This document shows positions 1 to 7,590 of a DNA stretch of 64,000 bases, piece after piece. The DNA comes from Bacteriovoracaceae bacterium UBA6261. GTDB lineage: Bacteria > Bdellovibrionota > Bacteriovoracia > Bacteriovoracales > Bacteriovoracaceae. Under the pieces are notes generated by a model that saw only the letters and a program-made list of their open reading frames with translations, made no database searches and was not told where the DNA came from. The stretch is taken from positions 21,087 through 85,086 of the forward strand of contig DJVH01000074.1 of NCBI GenBank assembly GCA_002440825.1, written 5' to 3'. How positions within the stretch are numbered: position 1 is the first letter of the stretch; each line of letters begins with the position of its first letter. Both the position numbers and the translations under genes were made by a program.

Positions 1-1945
1 TCAGTATTTCTTTAAACTGAGATGTATTGATTCCTTTACGTTGTTTAGAAGAAACCAGGTTAACAAAGATACTTGCTTTTTCCGGCTGTCCGTTTTTATC
101 ACCGACAGTGAGAACCGTGCTGAGAACTTCTTTATTTTTTCTGACGGCAGCATCAATTTCAGTGGCAACGGTATTCATCCCGTCCAAGCTTGTTCCAGGT
201 TTTAAATCCATTGAAACAACAAACTCGCCTGAATCTTGCGGAGGAAGGAATGTTTTTGGTGTGCTTTTTAAAGCGGCAAAGCTGGCAAAGAAAATAAGGA
301 GGGCCAGGCCGAGAATGACGAATGGCCGCTTCATTGTAAACTTCAATACAGCAACGTAAATATCTTCCAGCCAATCCTGGAATTTGTTAAATGAATCGAG
401 CAGAGCTCCTACCGTATGATCGTAAAAACCTTTTTTTACTTTTACGTGACCTGGCTGATGATGCTCGATTTTTCCAGCGAAGTAAGCTGAAAGCATCGGA
501 GCCATTGTAAGGGCATCAAAAAGAGAAATGATGAGAGCGAAACAAACAGTCAAACCGAATTCTTTGAAGAACTGACCAACAACACCTTCAAGGAACGCAA
601 TCGGACCAAACACGGCAATAACCGTCAAAGTTGTTGCGATAACAGCGAGAGTAACTTCATTTGTTCCCTTAATGGCCGCGGTTGTGGGATCAGCACCCAT
701 TTCAATGTGACGGAATATATTTTCACGGACAACGATCGCATCGTCGATCAATAGACCAACTGCGAGCGAGAGAGCAAGCAAGGTCATGATGTTAACAGTA
801 AAGCCAGCAGCTGCAAGAAGAATAAAAGCACCAAGTAGCGAGTTGGGAAGAGCCAACCCTGTGATGATTGTCGAGCGGCCAGAACCCAGGAAGAAGAAAA
901 CAACAATAATCGTCAGAATAACACCGATAATGATTGTTTCATAAACATCATCGACGTTTGCTTTAATTTGTTTTGCTCCATCGCGAACAACGTCGAGCTT
1001 GATTTTGTCGGCTTTAAAAGTATCGTTCAGTTGAGCAACCTTCTTTTTTACAGCTTCCGCTACGCCGATAGTATTAGAACCAGACTGTTTATAGATGGAA
1101 AGAAGAAGAGCTTTGTGACCGTTGAAGTAGCCGTAAGTTTTTCGTTCTTCAAGGGAATCTTTAACTGAACCAACATCGGCTACAGTAATAGGAACATCGT
1201 TACCGATGAAATTGATGATAGTTGATTTAATTTCATCAATAGTTTTGTACTCACCGAGCGTTCTGAAAACGGCATCACTTGTTGCGTTTGAAACTTTACC
1301 AGCAGGAATGTTTTGACCGGAAATCTGAAGTCGGCTGGCCACTTGAGAAGCAGAGATTTCACGCGACTTTAATTTGTTGCGGTCGAGCTCGACTTTAATT
1401 TCTCTTTTTCTACCACCGACGATCTCGACAAGGCCAACCTGGTTAACCTGTTCAAACTGAGGTTTGATTTTTTTATCTACAAGTTGATAAATCTCACCGT
1501 CAGATAATTCTGACTGAACGGCAATTGTGAGAATCGGCTGATCAGCAGGGTCAATTCTTCGGATGACCGGTTCATCAATTTCGTTGGGAAGTTTTTTTCT
1601 TGCTGCTGCAACTTTATCGCGAACCTGTTGTTCAGCGTATTTTACGTCTGTCTTCAGGTTAAACTCAGCAATAATGATTGAAACGTTTTCCAGGTTATTG
1701 GAAGAAAGTTTCTTTAAACCAGGAACATTTGAAAGTTCCTCTTCATAAACTTTTGAAACGAGGGTTTCAACTTCTTCGGGGCCCGCACCTGGATAGGCTG
1801 TCGTAACAGTAACGATAGGAAACGTTACGTTCGGAAACAAATCCACGGGCAATTTTTTCAATGAGAGCCATCCCACCACGAGAATTACTGTAACAATACA
1901 CGTGATGAAAACCGGCCTCTTAATGGATAAGCTGGCCAAATTCAT
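1..1945 (-). CDS. RND multidrug efflux permease, AcrB/HAE1 type (3' end outside window)
   Basis: Inner-membrane proton-driven drug exporter; about 648 N-terminal residues of a protein that is normally about 1,040 are visible, and the C-terminal half lies beyond position 1. Seen: an N-terminal membrane helix at about residues 12-28, the YPGAGPEEVE segment of the porter domain, and the TM4 motif DDAIVVREN near residue 401, whose paired Asp residues form the proton relay of the hydrophobe/amphiphile class rather than the metal-exporting CusA class. The start is the ATG at 1945, preceded by a good GGAGG site and overlapping the upstream tolC stop as ATGA, so the two are translationally coupled. 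No membrane-fusion protein lies between them; it may lie past the edge. Family is clear; substrate is unknown. Confidence 0.93.
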   Translation of the reverse strand, partial: MNLASLSIKRPVFITCIVTVILVVGWLSLKKLPVDLFPNVTFPIVTVTTAYPGAGPEEVETLVSKVYEEELSNVPGLKKLSSNNLENVSIIIAEFNLKTDVKYAEQQVRDKVAAARKKLPNEIDEPVIRRIDPADQPILTIAVQSELSDGEIYQLVDKKIKPQFEQVNQVGLVEIVGGRKREIKVELDRNKLKSREISASQVASRLQISGQNIPAGKVSNATSDAVFRTLGEYKTIDEIKSTIINFIGNDVPITVADVGSVKDSLEERKTYGYFNGHKALLLSIYKQSGSNTIGVAEAVKKKVAQLNDTFKADKIKLDVVRDGAKQIKANVDDVYETIIIGVILTIIVVFFFLGSGRSTIITGLALPNSLLGAFILLAAAGFTVNIMTLLALSLAVGLLIDDAIVVRENIFRHIEMGADPTTAAIKGTNEVTLAVIATTLTVIAVFGPIAFLEGVVGQFFKEFGLTVCFALIISLFDALTMAPMLSAYFAGKIEHHQPGHVKVKKGFYDHTVGALLDSFNKFQDWLEDIYVAVLKFTMKRPFVILGLALLIFFASFAALKSTPKTFLPPQDSGEFVVSMDLKPGTSLDGMNTVATEIDAAVRKNKEVLSTVLTVGDKNGQPEKASIFVNLVSSKQRKGINTSQFKEIL

Positions 1946-3366
1946 TTAGTACCTCCGGCACTGTAAATTTTTAATTGAGAATAGATGTTTAATATATTTG
2001 TTTCGTTTTGAATTCGTGCCAGTTCAGATGTCGCATAGTCTTGTTCAAAGTTTAACACCTGGAAGGTAACAGTGCGTCCTTTGCTTAAGCGGTCGCGTTC
2101 ATTGCTCGCTTTTATTTTCTGAGCTTCTTCAATTTTTTCGACAAGAGACAATTTTTCTTTAGCGTCTTCAAATCTTCTAACGAGGTCATTCCATTGTTGT
2201 TCTTGCTCGAAAAGTTTTCTTTGAAGATTCTGTTCAGCTGCAATCTGGTCATTCTTGTAGGATTTGATGTTGTCAGATGTGGTACCGAAATCCAGCGGCG
2301 CTATAAAGCGAACACCGATAGCTTTTGTATCGTGGTCTGTTTTGAATGAATGGCTGATAGCCTGACTGCTTTCAGCATCCCGGCCGTTGAGCGCATAAGT
2401 TCCATACACTTCAAATGTAGGTTTGTTTTTTTCAATGGCCAGAGCTGCATTGGACTTTGCTATTTTTTCGTACTCAATCGCAGCCTTCGTATCATCTCTC
2501 AAATCTGCCTTTGCAGGAAGAGCAAGCGTTTTGATTTTTGTTGAATCAACTGATTCGAGATCTTCATCCAGAGCTTCATTGTTAATTCCTCTTAAAGAAT
2601 TGAAAGCTCTTTGAAGATTGAATTGTTCCTGAAGAGCATTCTTTAATTCATATTCTCTTGCTTTGAAGTTCGCATCAGACTGAAGAAAGTCAGCACTTTC
2701 GGCAAGACCATTTCTCAATCTGTTCTGGTTCCAGGTTCTGATCTTTTGGGCGCGCTCTAAACTTTCTTTTTGGACTTTCACAACTTTTCTGACTTGAGAA
2801 AGAGACCAATAAACAGATTCAGCCTGAGCGAGCGTGACTTTTATTTTGTAATTTTCAGTGTGCTTGCTTGCCTGAGATTGAGAGCTAATCAGCGTTTCTG
2901 TCGCACGAGTTTCTTTGCCCCAGAAGTTTCTCCATAGAGATTGTGAAAGCTCCAAAGTGGCAATGCCATCGTGGAAGTTGCTCACCGGCAGAAAACCAGG
3001 ACTTGCATTGATGATTTCTGTGTGAGAAAAATTGTAGCTTAGTTTTCCCGCCGTACCGGTTCTGAACTGCTGCTGCAACCCTGCTGTGAAAAATGTGTAA
3101 TCAGTTTCATCGCCCTGAGCGTTTCGGTTTGTTGTCGGTTTTTTATCAACCGATGTCTGGGCCTGAGCGAAGATGTTTGGGCGAAAAATGAGTTTGCCTT
3201 CATCAGCTCTCATATCTGCTGATTCTGTGAGGAGTTTACTTGCCGTCATTGCCTGGTTTTTTTCTTCAACCTGCTTCAAGTAATCGTTGAGTGTCAGCTG
3301 GGCACTGAATGTCTGTGGTGTAACAACCATCAAACCGAGCACCGCGCTGATGTGCGCGAGTTTCAT
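1942..3366 (-). CDS. TolC-family outer membrane efflux protein
   Basis: Outer-membrane channel of a tripartite exporter, 474 aa, within the usual TolC size. Seen: a signal peptide at residues 1-21 ending near FSA, then two long alternating helical/strand segments rich in Gln, Glu, Lys and Ala, as in the coiled-coil alpha-barrel repeats of TolC. It sits between the TetR regulator and the RND pump with ATGA overlaps on both sides (3363-3366 and 1942-1945), so all three form one operon. A CAGGAG ribosome site inside the end of the regulator gene supports the start. Substrate cannot be told from sequence. Confidence 0.9.
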   Translation of the reverse strand: MKLAHISAVLGLMVVTPQTFSAQLTLNDYLKQVEEKNQAMTASKLLTESADMRADEGKLIFRPNIFAQAQTSVDKKPTTNRNAQGDETDYTFFTAGLQQQFRTGTAGKLSYNFSHTEIINASPGFLPVSNFHDGIATLELSQSLWRNFWGKETRATETLISSQSQASKHTENYKIKVTLAQAESVYWSLSQVRKVVKVQKESLERAQKIRTWNQNRLRNGLAESADFLQSDANFKAREYELKNALQEQFNLQRAFNSLRGINNEALDEDLESVDSTKIKTLALPAKADLRDDTKAAIEYEKIAKSNAALAIEKNKPTFEVYGTYALNGRDAESSQAISHSFKTDHDTKAIGVRFIAPLDFGTTSDNIKSYKNDQIAAEQNLQRKLFEQEQQWNDLVRRFEDAKEKLSLVEKIEEAQKIKASNERDRLSKGRTVTFQVLNFEQDYATSELARIQNETNILNIYSQLKIYSAGGTK

Positions 3367-4031
3367 ACTTTTTGCTCCTGAAATTTTATTCCATCGAAAA
3401 CAATGGAAATCGTATTAGTGATAAATTGATCTCTGTATTCTTTGTCTTTAAGTGTTTTGTTGAAGTATTTTTCGCCGACGTGATCCACTCTCAATGAAGT
3501 GGTTAGTTGATGGAAAAAAAGCGAAGCGAGAATCGTTGGTTCTACATCGTTGCGGAGAATTTTTTTGGTTTGAGCATCCTCAAAAACCGAAACGAGAGTA
3601 GTGTATACCTTCAAAAAAGTGTCGGTGAAGATATCCTCAATTAAAGGATTCACGGTTTCGATTTCACGACAGATCATCTTTGTCGTTGTGATATTTTCCA
3701 AACCTTCGTTGATAAAATCTTCCGCAAAAAGCTTCATCCGAAGTTTTAATTCATCCAGTGAAGAAGCGGTTGTCAAAATTTTAGAAGCGGAATTGAGTCT
3801 GGACTCACCAAAGATTTTAAAGCACTCGCGGTAAAGACCTTCTTTCCCGCCAAAGTGGTATTTGATCGCACTGACGTTAGCGCCAGCTTCGCAGCAGATA
3901 TCTCTTACAGAAGCTCCTTCATAACCTTTATCGCAAAAATGTTTTCTTGCGGAATCAAGGATCAGGTCTTTTGTCTTATCTGATGTCGCTTCTTCCTTTT
4001 TACTGAAAAAGCACGATTTTTTAACCATCAT
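3363..4031 (-). CDS. TetR/AcrR-family repressor of the efflux operon
   Basis: DNA-binding regulator. An N-terminal TetR helix-turn-helix (ILDSARKHFCDKGYEGASVR, then ISAIKYHFGGKEGLYRE-like recognition helices) is followed by an all-helical ligand domain that resembles the CecR/DUF1956 group. The frame is open up to 4076, but the ATG at 4031 (a second ATG follows at 4028) has a GAGGG site 8 bases upstream, while the ATG at 4076 has none, so a 222-aa product is chosen. Its stop overlaps the tolC start. Local autoregulation of the pump operon is likely from position and from the repeats just upstream. The ligand is unknown. Confidence 0.88.
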   Translation of the reverse strand: MMVKKSCFFSKKEEATSDKTKDLILDSARKHFCDKGYEGASVRDICCEAGANVSAIKYHFGGKEGLYRECFKIFGESRLNSASKILTTASSLDELKLRMKLFAEDFINEGLENITTTKMICREIETVNPLIEDIFTDTFLKVYTTLVSVFEDAQTKKILRNDVEPTILASLFFHQLTTSLRVDHVGEKYFNKTLKDKEYRDQFITNTISIVFDGIKFQEQKV

Positions 4032-4055
4032 CAATGGTCCCTCAACGTTAAATGT

Positions 4056-4114
4056 GAACGTTTGAGATCCTAACATGAATGTTTAAAATATTAAAACGAT
4101 TGTTTGAAACAAAC
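4056..4114 (-). promoter_or_regulatory. Candidate operator: three 21-bp-spaced direct repeats plus an inverted repeat
   Basis: Plus-strand repeats GAACGTTTGA (4056), GAATGTTTAA (4077) and GATTGTTTGA (4098) begin exactly 21 bp apart, two helical turns. The last lies in a perfect inverted repeat, GTTTG-AAA-CAAAC (4102-4114). A possible minus-strand promoter (TTGTTT, 16 bp, TATTTT) overlaps it. Repeats are read directly from sequence; use by the adjacent TetR protein is inference. Confidence 0.5.
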
Positions 4115-4150
4115 TTAGACAAGTACTAAGTTCTCTGTTTTTTTAGAGAC

Positions 4151-4573
4151 TTACAGGTCTTTTTTTACGATAGCTTTTATTGTGACATGTTCCTGACGAT
4201 CAAAATCCATCTTCATATCGATGGCCTCGTTTTCTTTTAATGGCCGCTTTAAATTAAAAATCATGATGTGCAGTCCGCCTGGCTTAAGCAGGGTGTGTTC
4301 ACCTTTTTTGAGAAGTATTTTTGGAACATTTCTCATAGTCATTCGACCTTCGGTCATCGCCATTTCGTGCAATTCAATATCATCAGAGATGGCACCGCTT
4401 ACTTTTTCCAGTGTCCTTTCGACTTTGTCATTATTCATTATGTCCATGAACATTGCTGTTGTCGTTGAACCCGGAGGAGGAAGTCGAATGACGGCGTTTT
4501 TAATTTCTATTTGGGAAGCAGCAAAGGACGTTGTTGAAAGTGAAACCAATAAAGCAAAACAAAAATTTTTCAT
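4151..4573 (-). CDS. PCu(A)C periplasmic copper chaperone
   Basis: Periplasmic Cu(I) carrier that in known systems hands copper to the CuA or CuB site of cytochrome oxidase. 140 aa with a signal peptide of about 18 residues. The metal-binding pattern is visible: His69, Met71 and nearby Met73, Met78, Met80, then the H-x-M pair His102/Met104 following the KPGGLH segment. Its start overlaps the stop of the SCO gene by four bases (4570-4573), so it is coupled to another copper-insertion protein. No signs of truncation. The family call is firm. Confidence 0.9.
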   Translation of the reverse strand: MKNFCFALLVSLSTTSFAASQIEIKNAVIRLPPPGSTTTAMFMDIMNNDKVERTLEKVSGAISDDIELHEMAMTEGRMTMRNVPKILLKKGEHTLLKPGGLHIMIFNLKRPLKENEAIDMKMDFDRQEHVTIKAIVKKDL

Positions 4574-5145
4574 TTGATCTCCGCAAGCAGTTTTCTAAGA
4601 ATGGCCAGCATCACTGTTTTGTTTGTTCCATGCTCTATATGAGGAAGAATTTTTCCCTCCGGACTTAGAACAAGAATTCCCGTTGAGTGATCAATGGTGT
4701 AACCCATTTTTGAATTTTTAAGAGGAACTTTCATGAAGACAATTCCAAAATAGCGCGTGAAAGGATCCAGATCCTTAAGCGGCATTGAAACTGATGTAAT
4801 CATCGGATGAAAATAGCCGGCATATTCCTTTAGTCTGTCGAGAGAATCGCGCTCGGGATCCAGATCGATAAAAAGGAAGTTGATTTTAGCAAGCTCAGCA
4901 GGAGTCATATCTTTAAAAGCTGCGCCTACTGTTGAAAGAGTAGTTGGACAGACATCCGGACAAGTCAGAAAACCAAAATACATCAACGTGAGTTTATCTT
5001 TCTTCAACTCGTTTAAATTAACCACACCTTTTGAAGTATTCAGTGAAAGTGTGAACGGATTAAACTCGGTCTGCTTTTTAGTAAAGAGATAAGAAAAAAT
5101 TAAAAGCGCCATTAAGGCAATTGTGCTGAAAATTGTTTTTGTCAT
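4570..5145 (-). CDS. SCO1/SenC-type copper/thiol protein
   Basis: Membrane-anchored periplasmic thioredoxin-fold protein that acts in cytochrome oxidase CuA assembly, as copper donor or thiol reductase. 191 aa with one N-terminal membrane anchor (about residues 5-22). Copper ligands are visible: Cys62 and Cys66 in TCPDVCPTT, and His153 in TIDHS. It overlaps msrB upstream and PCu(A)C downstream by ATGA in both cases, which puts it in one translation-coupled unit. No cytochrome oxidase genes are in the window, so the target enzyme is inferred. Confidence 0.92.
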   Translation of the reverse strand: MTKTIFSTIALMALLIFSYLFTKKQTEFNPFTLSLNTSKGVVNLNELKKDKLTLMYFGFLTCPDVCPTTLSTVGAAFKDMTPAELAKINFLFIDLDPERDSLDRLKEYAGYFHPMITSVSMPLKDLDPFTRYFGIVFMKVPLKNSKMGYTIDHSTGILVLSPEGKILPHIEHGTNKTVMLAILRKLLAEIK

Positions 5146-5516
5146 TTTTTTATGTGCTTTAAAGCGATGGAGTTAATGCAATAGCGTAATCCTGTGGGCT
5201 GTGGTCCATCAGGAAACACGTGGCCAAGATGAGAATCGCAATGGGCACAACGAACTTCAGTGCGAATCATGCCGTGACTGCTGTCTTCAATCATTTTGAC
5301 ATTGCCTTTGGTCAGGACATCGTAAAAGGACGGCCAGCCACTGTGCGAGTTGTATTTTGTATCTGAGCTGAACAATTCGTGTCCACAAGCTGCACAGACA
5401 TAGATTCCCGGCTCATAAAAAGAATTATATTTGCCGGTGAAAGGTGCTTCAGTGCCGCACATTCTTAAGACGCGGTATTCATCGTCTGACAGTTTTGATT
5501 TCCAATCGTCATTCAT
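5142..5516 (-). CDS. msrB: Peptide-methionine (R)-S-oxide reductase MsrB
   Basis: Reduces the R-epimer of methionine sulfoxide in proteins. 124 aa, single-domain MsrB with no signal peptide, so cytoplasmic. Seen: zinc ligands Cys41/Cys44 (CAACG) and Cys90/Cys93 (CAHCD), HSGWPSF, and the catalytic Cys113 in RYCINS. Cys20 in the CGTE segment could be the resolving cysteine, which is a guess. It is followed with an ATGA overlap by the SCO gene and preceded by hemJ at a 6-base gap. The context suggests repair of oxidative damage alongside respiratory copper handling. Confidence 0.95.
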   Translation of the reverse strand: MNDDWKSKLSDDEYRVLRMCGTEAPFTGKYNSFYEPGIYVCAACGHELFSSDTKYNSHSGWPSFYDVLTKGNVKMIEDSSHGMIRTEVRCAHCDSHLGHVFPDGPQPTGLRYCINSIALKHIKK

Positions 5517-5522
5517 AAAGAC

Positions 5523-6065
5523 TCATGTGTTGTTTTTTTCTCTGATGTTTTTGTAGATCTTGATGCCGGCCATAAGCATTGCGATGAACACTAAAAGACC
5601 GACAATTCCAAACACCATACTCAATACATTTTTTAGAACGACTAAAAAGACGATGGCCACTAAAAAAATAGTGGAGATTTCATTAATAACTCTCAAGGCC
5701 ATCGGTGAAAACGAGATAACATCCTTTTGCTGATCACGGAAAATTCCGTCGAGGAAAATAAAATAGGCGTATAAACCTGCGACAAAAGCTATCTTTACGA
5801 CAAGCCAGGGGTGATCGCTGAGCGGCCAGAATTGAACGGCGAGCATCATACCAAAAACAAGAACGGCAATGGCCGAAGGCCAGGTTATTCCAAACCATAA
5901 ACGACGTTGCATGATTTTAAATTGGTTTTGGAGGATTTTTTTCTCTTCAGGAGATTTTTCGTTGGCCTCAGCAAAGTAAACAAACAGCCGGGGCATGTAG
6001 AAAAGACCTGCAAACCAGGTGACGACAGCAATAATGTGTAGAGCTTTAATTATCAGGAAGTTCAT
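5523..6065 (-). CDS. hemJ: HemJ-type protoporphyrinogen IX oxidase
   Basis: Integral membrane enzyme that oxidises protoporphyrinogen IX to protoporphyrin IX, late in haem synthesis. 180 aa with about four to five membrane helices. The N-terminus (KALHIIAVVTWFAGLFYMPR) is the family signature, with His10 and Arg26 conserved in characterised HemJ proteins. It heads the hemJ-msrB-SCO-PCu(A)C cluster, which fits cytochrome maturation. Only 31 bases separate it from the divergent phosphatase gene, so the two promoters must overlap. A generic CopD-like membrane protein is the weaker alternative. Confidence 0.85.
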   Translation of the reverse strand: MNFLIIKALHIIAVVTWFAGLFYMPRLFVYFAEANEKSPEEKKILQNQFKIMQRRLWFGITWPSAIAVLVFGMMLAVQFWPLSDHPWLVVKIAFVAGLYAYFIFLDGIFRDQQKDVISFSPMALRVINEISTIFLVAIVFLVVLKNVLSMVFGIVGLLVFIAMLMAGIKIYKNIREKNNT

Positions 6066-6096
6066 TATTCCTGAATTCTAGGATAGATTAATAATT

Positions 6097-6699
6097 ATGG
6101 ATAGAGTGTTTTATGTTTTTAGACATGGGGAAACTGACTGGAACCGCGAACGTCGCTGTCAGGGGCATACCAATACAGATCTCAATGAAAAAGGAAAAGA
6201 GCAAGCAGCTTTACTGGCTCAAAAAATGCTGGATTTTCCTCTCGATATTATAGTCTCAAGCGATTTGAATCGCGCCTTAAACACCGGAATGTTAGTTGCT
6301 GAAAAAAAGGGAATTCCTCTCATCGTCGATCCCAGGCTAAGAGAAATGAGTTATGGGGAGGCAGAAGGTTTGCTTTATGAAGAAACCATTCGCACCTACG
6401 GAGCGGAATTATGGCAAAGGTTCCAAACTTTCACAAAAGAGAACGACCACATAAGCTTTCCGGGTGGCGAAACCCGCAAAATTGCCCGTGATCGTTTTTT
6501 TCAAGTGATGCTTGAGCTGATAGAGAAGACTGAACACAAAAACATCGGTTTAAGCACCCATGGTGGCGCACTCAGAAACATTCTTCATAGTTTTCTCCCT
6601 GAAAACCATGAGATGCTCCCCATTCCTAATTGTGTTGTCTACAAATGTGAATACCTTCATCTCGAAAAACGCTTCTTAGTTGATCCAAAACCGATCTGA
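6097..6699 (+). CDS. Histidine phosphatase family protein (phosphoglycerate mutase-like)
   Basis: Cytoplasmic phosphohydrolase of the branch-1 histidine phosphatase family, 200 aa. The phosphate pocket is complete: Arg9-His10-Gly11 (the phosphorylated His), Arg59 in SSDLNRAL, Glu83 in LREMSYGE, and the second His155 in STHGG. Sequence alone does not separate a GpmB-like, CobC-like or general phosphatase. It starts 31 bases from divergent hemJ and is followed after 83 bases by a secreted-protein gene with its own ribosome site, so it is probably monocistronic. Confidence 0.85.
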   Translation: MDRVFYVFRHGETDWNRERRCQGHTNTDLNEKGKEQAALLAQKMLDFPLDIIVSSDLNRALNTGMLVAEKKGIPLIVDPRLREMSYGEAEGLLYEETIRTYGAELWQRFQTFTKENDHISFPGGETRKIARDRFFQVMLELIEKTEHKNIGLSTHGGALRNILHSFLPENHEMLPIPNCVVYKCEYLHLEKRFLVDPKPI

Positions 6700-6782
6700 T
6701 TAGTCGGACAAAATTTGCCCATTTACTCCCTAAAGTTGATTGAGCCTGCGAATATAGATTAAACTAATTGGAGTGAGGTTTC

Positions 6783-7553
6783 ATGATGAAATTAAAAATG
6801 TGTGCACTACTAATTGGACTTACTTCTTTAACATATGCCCAGGCGGCTTCCCGCAACCTATGCGATGACCTCATTGATAGCGGATCTTCTACCGCTGAAC
6901 AAATTAAAAGATGTCAGGATAAATTTGGCATTTCAGATTATGCCAAAGAAAAAGAAGCGAATAAGAAAGTAAAAGAAGCTGTTGAAGAATCTAAATCGGC
7001 AGATGAAACAAAGAAAAAAGAAAATCTTGAATTCAAAAAATTTACACAAGATGATTTGTTCGATGCTGGTTTTGGGAAACCATTCTATGCCATGAGAATC
7101 GACTATCGCTTCAGACCGGCAAAAGAAAAAAGAATTACTGACGGCGATGCCCTTTGTTCGTATTTAGGTTATGAAAAAGCGATCAAAAGTATTGTCTCTG
7201 CTGAAATCATGCCAGACGCTGCTGATAAAAAAGGACTTATCATTGATACAAACTTCATTGGAGTTGTAAGCAAAGAACCTGAACTTTATAAAGACGATGA
7301 TTTAAAATTTACCGTAAGAAAATATGTTGAAGTGACATGTGTGAAAAGAAAAGACAAAAACCTTGAAGGCTCTGCTGATGTTTACAAAAAACTCACAGAA
7401 GATCTTCTTGTTCTTGCCCCTGAAATCAATTCTCCAAAGCGTGACACTTCAAGCGTCATCAACAATGGTCCGAGATCAGGCAAAGACAAAACCACTCCAA
7501 ACGGCTACCAGCCACCAGAGTGGACAAAAGATTCTTCAAATACTTCTAAGTAA
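6783..7553 (+). CDS. Secreted protein of unknown function
   Basis: 256 aa. A cleavable signal peptide is visible (residues 1-22, ending TYAQAA), preceded by a GGAGTGAGG ribosome site. After it come two Cys-containing segments, a Lys/Glu-rich stretch (about residues 54-90) that could be helical, a central globular part with further Cys residues, and a Pro/Ser/Asn-rich tail. No catalytic motif or known family recognised. It ends at a strong bidirectional terminator, so it is transcribed alone. Confidence 0.75.
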   Translation: MMKLKMCALLIGLTSLTYAQAASRNLCDDLIDSGSSTAEQIKRCQDKFGISDYAKEKEANKKVKEAVEESKSADETKKKENLEFKKFTQDDLFDAGFGKPFYAMRIDYRFRPAKEKRITDGDALCSYLGYEKAIKSIVSAEIMPDAADKKGLIIDTNFIGVVSKEPELYKDDDLKFTVRKYVEVTCVKRKDKNLEGSADVYKKLTEDLLVLAPEINSPKRDTSSVINNGPRSGKDKTTPNGYQPPEWTKDSSNTSK

Positions 7554-7560
7554 AATGAAT

Positions 7561-7590
7561 AAAAAAAAGCCCCTGAAAAGGGGCTTTTTT
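7561..7590. terminator. Bidirectional intrinsic terminator
   Basis: AGCCCC (7568-7573), loop TGAAAA, GGGGCT (7580-7585), flanked by A8 on the left and T6 on the right. It serves the secreted-protein gene and the convergent ptsI, whose stop codon lies in the T run. Confidence 0.9.

Noticed and set aside
27..359. A plus-strand open frame opposite the RND pump gene.
   Set aside because: The minus strand carries a clear RND protein with conserved motifs; the other frame is a shadow.
4131..4149. A 5-6-bp hairpin (TCTCT/AGAGA) after the PCu(A)C gene.
   Set aside because: Short stem and no T run on the exit side, so not called a terminator.
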